A stretch of DNA of 10,000 nt from Penaeus vannamei (GCF_042767895.1 NC_091590.1:4670811-4680810); one strand, 5' to 3'; counted from the stretch's first letter, positions 1-6,760 are shown. The notes: generated by a model not told the origin, from the sequence alone. Program-made: numbers and translations.

Positions 1-73
1 TCAAAATGTCCTCATGAAGTCGGATTAATCTGAGTGTCTGATGATACTCATAATAATTTCTTTACATTTGCAG

Positions 74-270
74 TGGCAAGCCTTGTCCTGCTTTCAAGAT
101 CATTATCCTAGACGAGGCCGACTCAATGACTAACGCGGCTCAAGCGGCACTCAGGCGGACAATGGAAAAGCAGTCTAAGACCACGAGATTCTGTCTTATC
201 TGTAATTATGTATCACGTATTATCGAGCCTCTGACATCCAGGTGCTCCAAGTTTCGATTTAAACCGCTTG
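74..270 (+). CDS. RFC4: RFC4 coding exon A: Walker B, sensor 1 and SRC motif
   Basis: The exon opens after the acceptor TTTGCAG (67-73). Base 74 (T) completes a split codon, probably Asp, because the family reads DGKPCP at this point. It then runs GKPCPAFKIIILDEAD and onward for 65 full codons, leaving one G (270) before the donor GTGAGT (271-276). The DEAD box at 111-122 is the Walker B magnesium/ATP-hydrolysis motif. Asn at 204-206 is the sensor 1 residue. Ser-Arg-Cys at 237-245 is the SRC motif, whose arginine acts on the ATP of the neighbouring subunit in the ring. All the key residues are intact, so this copy looks functional rather than a pseudogene. Bases 1-73 are the end of the preceding intron. 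Confidence 0.95.
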
Positions 271-3200
271 GTGAGTAATTGTGTTGGTTTGGATTGTAAA
301 TTGTGTGGGAGGGGTATGTTTGAAAAAATCTGAATTCAAAGGTACTGATAGGATAGAAATTTTGTCTGTGTAATGTGTGTGACTTGTGTAGTAGATTATT
401 TTAAAAATTGTATCCCATTTTCTTATTATTATTCCTCTTCTTTGTCCTCTTCTTCCTCCTCCTCCTTCTTCCTTCTTCTTCTCCTTCTTCTCCTCCTCCT
501 CCTCCTCCTCCTCCTCCTCCTCCTCCTCCTCCTCTTCCTCCTCCTCCTCCTCCTCTTTTTCCTCTTCCTCCTCTTTTTCCTCTTCTTCCTCCTCCTCCTC
601 TTTTCCTCTTCTTCCTCCTCCTTCCTCTTCTTCCTCCTCCTCCTCTTCCTCTTCTTCCTCCTCCTCCTCTTCCTCTTCCTCCTCCTCTTCCTCTTGTTCC
701 TCCTCCTCCTGTTCCTCTTGTTCCTCCTCCTCCTCCTCCTCCTCCTCCTCCTCCTCCTCCTCCTCCTCCTCCTCCAAGTCCTTATGTGCTTCTTAGTTCA
801 AGTCGGCTAAGCTGCCCAAGTACTGGTCTTATATTTAAGAGTTGGGAGAGCGATCAGGACTAACTATTCCTGGCAAACAAGGGGAGGGGATGGCCTGTAT
901 AAAACCCTTCTATTATTGAGTCCCTCATTATCAACATCAGTAGCACTGCCAAACCCAAAAGGTCATATAACCTGACTCTGCATTTGTAAAGGAAGATCAC
1001 TGAAGAGAAGGCTTATTCACGATCACTTATAAGAAAATAGAGATAGGAAAAGATAAGAAAATAGAGATAGGAAAAGATTGAGTATCTTTGTGTTGACATG
1101 GTTTGTTGACTTTTCTTTTTCCTAATTTTTTTTTTATTTTTTTTTTCTTCTTTTTAAGTAAGATAGGTCTGTTATATTTGTAAGACAACCTTTTTATTTC
1201 ACTTTATTTAATTTTTTTCTCTCTCTCTCAGCACAAGGCATCCTACTTAAAAGGCTTACCTTTATCTGTGAAGAGGAGAATGTTAAGTATGAAGATTCTG
1301 TTCTGGAAACCTTGATTGACACAAGTGAAGGTGATTTACGAAGAGCCATTACCACGCTCCAGTCAGCTGCAAGATTGAGGCCAGGCGAACAGATATCTAA
1401 AGAAGATATCTTTGAAATCACAGGTAATTTGTCTGTGATTATTGATTTTTATTTCATCCCAAGGAAGCGGATATTCTCTTGTGCTACATTATGACATATG
1501 AGTAGAAAGTTAATATCACCAAGATTTTTTGAAACTTTTATGCTATGTATCTAAATATTTTTATGTTTTATATGTCTTTAGAAGTAATATAAGCAGGCCT
1601 TGTGCTTTTTTTTTTTTTTGTAAGCTAGCTTGCTGGGCTAATAAATAGAGGTTTTTGCTAGCCCCAGGCAAGTTTTCCCAGCCCAAATAGTGAATTTAAC
1701 GCAGGATTAATCAAACATTGGCTCATTAAGTTAGATTAAGAGATCATCAATTCATTTATTGTAACTTCTTACTCTAAAAAGTCCCAGGTTGACTTTTTGC
1801 TTGGGTGGAACCTTTTTCATCATCTGTGACTGTCTACTCTTAACTAGTCTGCCAGGCTAGCTGAGTAGTGAATTTTACCAACCCACGGCTGGTTTTGCTA
1901 GACAATGATCATCGGTCTAGTGCTAAGGTCAAGCCCTGTATAAGATTATAATTTTTTGTTGTGTATTCACTTTTTCCAGGAGTTGTTCCGGACAAGTGGC
2001 TTACCGAGTTGATGGAAGTATGTGCAACAAACTCATATGAGAAGCTGAGTGACTTTGTAAACCTCATGATGGCCGAGGGGTATTCAGCTACACAAGTAAG
2101 ATGGCAGAATATTGCATTTGTCTAGATATCTTGAGCTATAGGCGATATTTCTTCTGGTCCTTTTCCGCACTCTCTTTTCTCATTGATTCTTGTTTTTGTT
2201 TTTGTTTTTCATTTTTTGTAATCTAATTAGTTTTGTTTTATTAGTTTTTACTGTTCTTTCCAGATGTGATTATGGTAGAACAAATCTTGATTTTTATTAT
2301 TATTATGATGATGATAAAAGAAACTTAAGTATTGTTGGCATTCACTCTGAAAATATTTGGTGATGAAGGACATTTATGTTTGATAATTTCACTGTATGGT
2401 TTATATTTAATTGCTATTTTTGATGAATATTTAATGAGATTCTTATTACAGATACTTAACCAAATACATGATGTCATAATGACGAACAACCAGCTGAGTG
2501 ACATCCAGAAGGCTGCAGTATATGAGAGGCTAGCTGTAAGTTAAACTGCTGTTTGTTTAATTATGTTATGTGATTTGGTTAACCAAATGAAGTCAAGTGG
2601 TATCTTTTCTCGTCACGAAGCGCTGACCCCATATGCCATGTGTGGTGAAGCGTGCTCTAACATGCGAGTGCTTACATCATTCGCTTGCTTGCCCCTTACA
2701 CGATTATTGAAGATACACAACCTCTTTTCAAATTGTATTCGGCACAAACAGTTGGGAAAACACACCTCCGTGCTTCTTAATTTTTCCCCCCTAGTAGCTA
2801 ACTACACATAGCACCTCTGGCAAAACTGTCTGGTGTAGGTAAAACTATTGGTATAGGATTGCGAGTCCAACATAATGATAAAGCAAGAGAAAAGGGTTTG
2901 GTATAATTGAGGTTCCAGTACCATGTTAAGTGTATTTATTTGCTAGGATCTCTCTTCATGCTCCATGAATACCTCATTTTGGCAAATTAGGGAGCTTTTT
3001 CGTTTTCATAAACATTTTGCAACATGTAAACTGTTATACTTCAAAACAGATCTCCTAAGAGTTACTTTGTTTTTATTTTTATTTGTATACTTATTTATAT
3101 TTATACAGTTTATTTAGGGCTGACTTTTGAAATTAGGGTCAGTGAAGTCACAAAAATCCAAAAATAATTAAGAAGAAAAAATGTTTTTATGGGTATTATA

Positions 3201-3317
3201 AAACTAAGGTAAAAAATTAACTTCCAGATGTGCGACCATCGACTCATTGACGGCGGAGATGAATACCTGCAAGTGATGGACCTGTCTTGCACGGTTATGA
3301 AGCAAATGGGCAACTGA
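74..3317 (+). CDS. RFC4: Replication factor C subunit 4, C-terminal 226 or so residues in five exons (partial)
   Basis: Spliced coding segments are 74-270, 1232-1423, 1980-2095, 2452-2535 and 3228-3317. The product is a small AAA+ subunit of the nuclear RFC clamp loader, which opens PCNA and loads it at primer-template junctions using ATP. Visible in order are Walker B with DEAD (111-122), sensor 1 within TTRFCLICNY, the SRC arginine-finger motif (237-245), the sensor 2 motif GDLRRA (1330-1347), and the helical collar domain in exons 3-5. The match to animal RFC4 from memory is close and nearly gap-free over the whole length, including ALRRTMEK, IIEPLTSRC and GYSATQ. The protein ends in VMKQMGN, about two residues shorter than the human tail. 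Human RFC4 is about 360 residues, so some 135-140 residues, including Walker A, lie in exons upstream of the window. Every junction is GT-AG and keeps the frame. RFC2 and RFC5 paralogues are less likely given the exact SRC-region wording. Confidence 0.95.
433..775 (+). repeat. Imperfect CCT/CTT polypyrimidine tract, about 343 bases
   Basis: The plus strand is almost purely C and T. The run 445-695 (251 bases) contains no purine, and the few interruptions are single G bases (444, 696, 711, 720). Two homogeneous CCT blocks, about 491-533 and 723-775, flank a middle of mixed CTT/CCT units, which suggests expansion plus decay. Long homopurine-homopyrimidine DNA of this kind is known to be able to form triplex (H-DNA). 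In the transcript the strand would be a continuous C/U tract of the type bound by PTB-like proteins. Both functional readings are inference. Confidence 0.98.
1029..1076 (+). repeat. Exact tandem duplication of a 24-base purine-rich unit
   Basis: Bases 1029-1052 and 1053-1076 are identical 24-mers beginning ATAAGAAAATAG and ending GGAAAAG. With no difference between the copies, the duplication is either recent or still unstable. It lies in the RFC4 intron, about 155 bases before the next exon, and has no evident coding role. Confidence 0.95.
1232..1423 (+). CDS. RFC4: RFC4 coding exon B: AAA+ lid with sensor 2
   Basis: Bases CA (1232-1233) complete the alanine codon begun by G270, giving the join RFKPL-A-QGILLKRL. 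The exon encodes the end of the ATPase core and the helical lid, with ENVKYEDS, then DTSEGDLRRAITTLQSAARL. GDLRRA (1330-1347) is the sensor 2 motif, whose arginine contacts the ATP phosphates. It finishes ISKEDIFEIT and leaves G1423 for a split glycine codon. The donor GTAATT (1424-1429) is weaker than the others because it lacks G at position +5. Reading past it meets an in-frame stop within about 25 codons, so intron retention would truncate the protein before the collar domain. Confidence 0.94.
1424..1979 (+). other. RFC4 intron between exons B and C (556 bases)
   Basis: This phase 1 intron has donor GTAATT and acceptor TTTTTCCAG (1971-1979). It contains a candidate minus-strand retroposed insert from about 1606 to 1945, described separately. 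Beyond that I see only AT-rich unique-looking sequence and no coding exon. Confidence 0.88.
1606..1945 (-). mobile_element. Candidate poly(A)-tailed retroposed insert (SINE-like), boundaries approximate
   Basis: Read on the minus strand, the stretch is less AT-rich than its surroundings and ends in an uninterrupted A14 (T14 at 1606-1619 on plus), as retroposed elements do. It contains two related internal segments: TAGTGAATTTAAC at about 1688 recurs as TAGTGAATTTTACC at about 1866, and CTAGCAAAA occurs twice on the minus strand. I could not find a clear pair of RNA polymerase III boxes or a clean target-site duplication, so the class and the 5' boundary are uncertain. A degraded dimeric repeat is the simplest reading. 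Confidence 0.35.
1980..2095 (+). CDS. RFC4: RFC4 coding exon C: start of the collar domain
   Basis: GA (1980-1981) completes a glycine split from G1423, giving ITGVVPDKWL, which corresponds to family IAGVIPAEKI. Thirty-eight further codons encode WLTELMEVCATNSYEKLSDF and end MMAEGYSATQ at phase 0, just before the donor GTAAG (2096-2100). This is the first part of the C-terminal helical domain through which RFC subunits pack into the pentameric collar. The exon is short and keeps the family's spacing with no insertion. Confidence 0.94.
2096..2451 (+). other. RFC4 intron between exons C and D (356 bases)
   Basis: This phase 0 intron has donor GTAAG and acceptor TTCTTATTACAG (2440-2451). It is T-rich, with a small TTTTG repeat near 2188-2210 and a short TTA/ATG triplet tract at about 2294-2314. 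No other feature was seen. The open frame that begins upstream at 2332 and runs through exon D is exon read-in and not a separate gene. Confidence 0.9.
2452..2535 (+). CDS. RFC4: RFC4 coding exon D: collar domain
   Basis: These are exactly 28 codons, phase 0 at both ends: ILNQIHDVIMTNNQLSDIQK followed by AAVYERLA. The matching family segment is LVNQLHDVVVENNLSDKQKS and onward to EKLA. Here one extra residue appears in the loop (NNQLSD against NNLSD). The acceptor is ACAG (2448-2451) and the donor is GTAAGT (2536-2541). Because the exon length is a multiple of three, skipping it would keep the frame but delete a collar helix. Confidence 0.93.
2536..3227 (+). other. RFC4 last intron (692 bases)
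   Basis: This phase 0 intron has donor GTAAGT and acceptor AACTTCCAG (3219-3227). The part from about 2605 to 2870 is noticeably less AT-rich than the rest and may be an old repeat insertion, but it has no tail, terminal repeats or recognisable family. The rest is AT-rich. The open frame at 2563-2811 has no supporting coding pattern. Confidence 0.88.
3228..3317 (+). CDS. RFC4: RFC4 terminal coding exon E with stop
   Basis: The exon has 29 codons and then TGA (3315-3317): MCDHRLIDGGDEYLQVMDLS followed by CTVMKQMGN. It aligns with the family tail EVDKCLADGADEHLQLISLC onward to VMQQL without gaps up to the last few residues. The first codon is an ATG by chance; it is internal and not a start. 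The protein stops about two residues earlier than the human one, which usually matters little at this flexible end. Confidence 0.94.
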   Translation: MCDHRLIDGGDEYLQVMDLSCTVMKQMGN

Positions 3318-3660
3318 GGCATCTGTCGACAATTTAGTTATCTAGCATTTGTTCTTCAGTTATGAATATGTGATAGCATTTCAGTTGAATATTCAGTTTA
3401 ATCTTTCATAAGTCTTTATACCATATCATTTGGTAATAATTGATATATTTTGAATTTATTTTTTTTGTAATCTATTTTCCATTAAACAGTTTTTGTTAGA
3501 TGTACTGCAGACTAGAAAATCCAGTGACCAAAGCAACAATTTTAAGAAATGTGTATTGATCCAAGGGTTTGCATTACAAATAATAAAAGTTGAAAATTAT
3601 TGGGCATTTTGTAAAACCCTAATGTGATAAGGATTAAGTAATAAATTATCTATTCCAGGT
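3318..3660 (+). promoter_or_regulatory. RFC4 3' UTR with polyadenylation signals
   Basis: AT-rich sequence follows the stop codon. Candidate signals are ATTAAA at 3481-3486, AATAAA at 3582-3587 and AATAAA at 3640-3645. The second is canonical, and a cleavage site 10-30 bases after it would give a 3' UTR of about 280-300 bases. The third could serve a slightly longer form ending near 3660. The true cleavage site cannot be read from DNA alone. Confidence 0.6.
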
Positions 3661-3737
3661 TTATTTTTGTTTGGTTTATGTCATGCCATTCAACACTACA
3701 ACACAACACTTGTCTTAAATTCTATTTTCCATGCATA

Positions 3738-4150
3738 CTAGGTTGGAATAGGTCCTCTGATTGTTGGTATTTCTTTCTTGGCCAACCTTTCTCTTGCTCT
3801 TACTCTCTCCTCCTCCCCAACCCACTTGCACCGGGTGTCTAACATGTGAGACACCCGGGGCAATGCTAGATCAGACTTTCCTATAACACCAACTAACCTT
3901 GGACGTCTAACACTCATCCCCCTCTCCCTGGAATATTCTCCTACTTTCCCAACAGCCATCTCGGTTTTCCTTGAACATTGTTCCTATAGCTCCCCCAGTG
4001 ACAGATACACTGTAATTCACTCAATTGCCCTACCCCTCTTAACCCTCCCCTTTCTACTAATCTCTGCTCTAGTTCACTTACTCCCCTCTTTTCCCTTTCA
4101 CTACCATACTGTCCTATAACACACTCTAATCTTTGACCTTTAACTCCTCT
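3738..4150 (-). pseudogene. Two overlapping open stretches on the purine-rich strand, possible decayed coding sequence
   Basis: On the minus strand, 69 codons are open from 4150 down to a TAG at 3941-3943 with no ATG. They include SELEQRLVERGG and CICHWGSYRNN. A second frame (3959 down to 3738, 73 codons) starts with ATG, overlaps the end of the first, and continues GEYSRERGMSVRRPRLVGVI. The palindrome at 3826-3863 interrupts this second frame. A purine-rich sense strand and Trp/Cys/Tyr-containing text would fit a frameshifted relic of a mobile-element or other gene. I recognise no family, and pure composition bias can also create such frames. Confidence 0.25.
3826..3863. repeat. 38-base near-perfect palindrome (CCGGGTGTCT/AGACACCCGG)
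   Basis: The 15-base arms TTGCACCGGGTGTCT (3826-3840) and AGACACCCGGGGCAA (3849-3863) pair with one mismatch. The 8-base centre AACATGTG itself contains the palindrome ACATGT, so nearly the whole 38 bases are self-complementary. A diverged relative occurs at 5419-5443. It could be a terminal or foldback piece of a repeat family, or a DNA or RNA hairpin. It is not followed by a T-run like those of bacterial terminators. Confidence 0.9.
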
Positions 4151-4489
4151 TTACCCTTTCTGACACAATACTTTACCATAGTGCTTTATATATAAAACCT
4201 ATGATGTCTAGCACATTTATTTGTTTCAAACACTAAACATTAAATATTACCTTTTTCTGTAATTTTCAATATTTTACGGCATTTAATATTGCTGTTGGTA
4301 ATGTCAATAACATGATAGTAATTAAGATGTTTATAATAAAAATATCGGTATTAATACTGATAGCAATAGCAAACCCAAGGAAAGGTGAAATAAGATGATG
4401 TTACACGGTCTATTAATTGACTCCTTTATAGCTAAGCACTGACAGAACCATCTATGTGCATTGACAATTAACAACACAATACTATAGTG

Positions 4490-4519
4490 AACACAACATT
4501 GTCCTGGGGGCATTGGGTT
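4490..4519. mobile_element. Candidate transposon terminus ending GGGTTAA
   Basis: The segment ends GGGGGCATTGGGTTAA at 4519 and resembles 5612-5641, which ends GGCGTGACTGGGTTAA. Both also have ACAAAATG/ACAACATTG-like sequence about 25-30 bases before the end. TTAA flanking a CCC/GGG terminus is the arrangement of piggyBac-type elements and their short non-autonomous derivatives. That assignment is inference, and no partner terminus was paired. Confidence 0.35.
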
Positions 4520-4559
4520 AAGGAGTTCCATTTTCTTGCTTATAGTAGATGAATACAGT

Positions 4560-5252
4560 CTCTCATGAAATCACATTTTCTAAATATAAGGCAGTTATCT
4601 TGCCCACTAATTCAAGCCCACACCTTAGTAGCACAAAGTTGAAGAGTGCAGACCTTGCTAAACACTATCTCTTCAGCTGCTTCTACAGTTTCTCCAGCCT
4701 GTATCACATGCTTTGGACAGTGTACCCTTGCACTTCAGTGTTACTCTTTTACCACAGAAGCTGTTTCGTATCTAAACACTGCTCTTCTCCTGCCAATTAC
4801 TGCTGCTTTTGTAACTCTTGTTCCATCTACCCTGTCTCTAAAATGACAAAACTCAAACCACTAAATAGTCTACTCATTATTCCTTTCCTTGGCCATCCTC
4901 ATATATCTACTCTTAATTTGCTAACACCACATTTCCACAACACTAGGCAGCAAAGTCAGTCACCCACTGGAAGTTTCCAAGTTTATCTAAACACCTTGTG
5001 CACTTAACTGCTGCAGCACTTACACCTAAATAAAATTCTTTTAACTATTCTGCAAGGTTCAAGGCTTACTCTGCTTTGACCTGTTCTTCACCTACCTTTA
5101 CAATCTGTTTTTCTAGTACTTACTTTCAGCTCTTCACTCTCCACTGCCTCTCGCCACTTTCTATGTATTCTCTCTGAACCTTTTAGTGTAGGATCTATCT
5201 GAATCAAATTGTTACATATCACCACAGCATCACAAACACTTCTACCCAACAT
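4560..5252 (-). pseudogene. Interrupted minus-strand protein-like frames, unidentified relic
   Basis: A short frame starts with ATG at 5250-5252 and runs 54 codons to TGA at 5088-5090. It reads MLGRSVCDAVVICNNLIQ, later SERIHRKWREAVESEEL, and ends STRKTDCKGR. Just before the stop, AAAG/GTAGGTGAAG could be a splice donor. Further along the same strand, between about 4850 and 4570, come fragments such as RVTKAAVIGRRRAVFRYETA and QAGETVEAAEEIVFSK, separated by stops and frame changes. The pattern suggests an old coding sequence that has lost its frame, perhaps from a mobile element. No domain was recognised, and chance cannot be excluded in this purine-rich strand. Confidence 0.3.
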
Positions 5253-5418
5253 GCTGTCATATTAAATCTGATTAATTTATATTCAATAGGATTTAATATT
5301 TCAAACTATTGTACTTGGAAGTTACATTCCACTTATCTGTCATTACTTATGGGATCAAAGATTTCCACTACAAATCTAATTTCTTACAGTGTACTCCTTC
5401 CTATCATAACCCATCCAT

Positions 5419-5443
5419 CCCGGGTGTCACATATATGAGACAC
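5419..5443. repeat. Diverged relative of the 3826-3863 palindrome
   Basis: CCCGGGTGTC (5419-5428) is followed by a palindromic CATATATG core and then GAGACAC (5437-5443). GTGTC pairs with GACAC around the core with one A-A mismatch on each side. The right-hand CCCGGG has been lost. It marks the left side of the GC-rich repeat that runs to the TTAA end at 5641. Confidence 0.7.
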
Positions 5444-5516
5444 AAGGAAAAAATAAACAGTTTTGGCCTGCCCGCCAGTGCGATGCTGTCTCGGAGCCGT
5501 GCTCCGCGGCAAAAGC

Positions 5517-5549
5517 GGCGGGCGGCCGGGCGGGCGGCCGGGCGGGCGG
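5517..5549 (+). repeat. 12-base GC-only minisatellite, 2.75 copies
   Basis: GGCGGGCGGCCG occurs exactly at 5517-5528 and 5529-5540, and its first nine bases again at 5541-5549. There is no A or T in 33 bases, in strong contrast to the surrounding region. The G-runs could support non-B DNA structure. Confidence 0.95.
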
Positions 5550-5759
5550 ACAGACTCCGGGGAAGCTCCGCCCGCCGATTTTGTAGCTTCCCGGATTTTT
5601 TTACTTTGGGCTACAAAATGTACCCCGGCGTGACTGGGTTAAACTCATTTTTGGTATTTATAAACATAGATATCACTATGACAAATTTATTTTAAAAATA
5701 TGTTAAGAATAAACACAGCATTGCTACAATTAAAACACAGGTTAATAAAAGAAATTTAC

Positions 5760-5765
5760 TTTATT
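5760..5765 (-). terminator. Candidate polyadenylation signal AATAAA
   Basis: TTTATT on plus is AATAAA on minus. It is the first canonical hexamer downstream of the stop at 9143-9145. A second copy lies at 5686-5691. An AT-dinucleotide run (5767-5780) directly precedes it in the transcript. Function is inferred. Confidence 0.4.
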
Positions 5766-5766
5766 C

Positions 5767-5780
5767 TATATATATATATA
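5767..5780. repeat. AT dinucleotide microsatellite, 7 copies
   Basis: There is a continuous TA alternation of 14 bases, followed by AATAATAAAA. It is one of several AT tracts in the presumed 3' UTR. Confidence 0.9.
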
Positions 5781-6760
5781 ATAATAAAATTTGCACAATA
5801 TATGTCTCAGAGTAACATAATTTCCAAGCTTAAAAAGAACAGTTTTATGATTGGAATACTAAAGCATTCGGAAAAGAAAGACAGACTGGATTAATACAGG
5901 TAGGCTTCACAAAAAGGAAAATGTAGTACATGCCTGGCAAGACTGGTTTATAGACATCATAGAAGACATGACAAAGAGCAGCAGACTCCTCAAACTTCTT
6001 TCCAGTTTACAGCAATCAACATGACTTTAGAGGTGTTTTTACGTCTCTGACACTAATAAGAACTATTCATCATAAATCATGGCAACACATCAGAAATGAA
6101 TTCTCCCGACATTATATTGTTCAATACCTCTATAATTGCCTGGGCTCTGCTATGTGATAAATTACAAGGTGGGTAAGTTGCTAAAACACACCTGTCCTTG
6201 CGTAAGTGTTGTGTTAATCCTTTAATTTGATGCAAGTGTCAGTAAATAGAAACAGAAACTTAAAAACAGACAGACATAGATCGAAAGAGAGAGAGAGTGA
6301 GAAAAAAAAAACTTATTCTAAATGAAAGAATGAGAGGATTGGAGTCTACTGCTTGACTTCAAGATATGTAATGCCTCTCTCTTTTCCTTTACCTTACTAT
6401 TTACTTATTACGATACAGACTGACTAGTTGATTGATAATTTTTCTTTTACTTTTTCTTTCTGTTTCTTTAGGAGTCTAAACACCCAAAAGATACCAATAT
6501 ATATAAATGATTCAATATTTCCATCCCCATTCGACTGCTGAACAGTGCAACTATATTTGTTGTCTGCAAATGAGTTGAGAAAAAAACAGGAAACATCTGT
6601 ATTCCATTAGTTAAAAGAAAATATCACTTAAATATTACTATGGCTTCTCAGTTACGTAGTTCAGAAAATTTACAGAAGAAATGACTACAATCAATCAACA
6701 ATACCTAATTTCCTTTTCATGACTGTGAAGCCAGCAACTTTTTGACACAACAACAAAAAA

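Larger units (their letters stand above)
271..1231 (+). other. RFC4 intron between exons A and B (961 bases)
   Basis: This phase 1 intron has donor GTGAGT and acceptor CTCTCTCTCAG (1221-1231). Much of its first half is a giant pyrimidine tract (433-775). Further on are a 24-base exact tandem duplication (1029-1076) and a T-rich run at about 1119-1156. The reading frames across the tract (Leu/Pro/Ser-rich on plus, Glu-rich on minus) are translations of the simple repeat and are not genes. The AAG at 776-778 directly after the pyrimidine tract could act as a cryptic splice acceptor, although AAG is a weaker acceptor than CAG. Confidence 0.9.
5412..5641. mobile_element. GC-rich repeat element ending at GGGTTAA
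   Basis: A sharply bounded island, very rich in G+C from about 5465 to 5640, sits in AT-rich DNA. In order it holds the partial palindrome (5419-5443), a perfect 6-base stem CGGAGC/GCTCCG with a CGT loop (5492-5506), a 12-base minisatellite (5517-5549), an inverted repeat TTTTGTAGC/GCTACAAAA (5579-5587 and 5610-5618), and the terminus GACTGGGTTAA (5631-5641). No coding capacity is convincing; the open frame across it is chance. A short non-autonomous TTAA-type element is the favoured reading. A CpG island is less likely because no gene start adjoins it. Confidence 0.5.
3660..5690. other. Intergenic region between convergent genes, repeat-derived, no intact gene
   Basis: No reading frame here has the length or family match of a working gene. 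From about 3750 to 5300 the plus strand is poor in G: in 4021-4200 I count only 8 G, with 24 C against 3 G in the first 60 bases. The minus strand is correspondingly purine-rich and carries short interrupted protein-like frames. Palindromes, TTAA-type termini and a GC island, listed separately, also lie here. The whole stretch is best read as layered, decayed repeats. Confidence 0.7.

Noticed and set aside
259..863. Open frames of 145-172 codons on both strands rich in Leu, Pro, Ser or Glu
   Set aside because: They translate the CCT/CTT tract inside the RFC4 intron. Any frame of such a repeat is open, and no non-repeat domain is attached.
1194..1421. 75-codon minus-strand frame
   Set aside because: It is antisense to RFC4 exon B, whose plus-strand coding is certain from family similarity.
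2332..2544. 70-codon plus-strand frame starting with ATG
   Set aside because: Its last part is exon D. The N-terminal half is intron sequence ahead of a clear ACAG acceptor and has no counterpart in RFC4.
2860..2875. GGATTGCGAGTCC resembling a tRNA box B
   Set aside because: It has an extra base relative to the consensus and no box A or tRNA fold upstream at the proper distance.
4331..4531. 66-codon minus-strand frame
   Set aside because: It runs across the candidate TTAA terminus, and its hydrophobic end arises from AT-rich DNA. No family likeness.
4549..5007. 152-codon plus-strand frame
   Set aside because: Low-G strand with few stops by composition. The Ser/Leu/Cys/His-rich text resembles no protein, and the opposite strand looks more protein-like.
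5309..5695. 128-codon plus-strand frame through the GC island
   Set aside because: The Arg/Ala/Gly-rich middle is the minisatellite translated, and the ends are AT-rich repeat. A GC-rich island lacks stops by chance.
6281..6310. GA-rich run followed by A10
   Set aside because: Short low-complexity sequence without flanking structure. Not treated as a retroposon tail.
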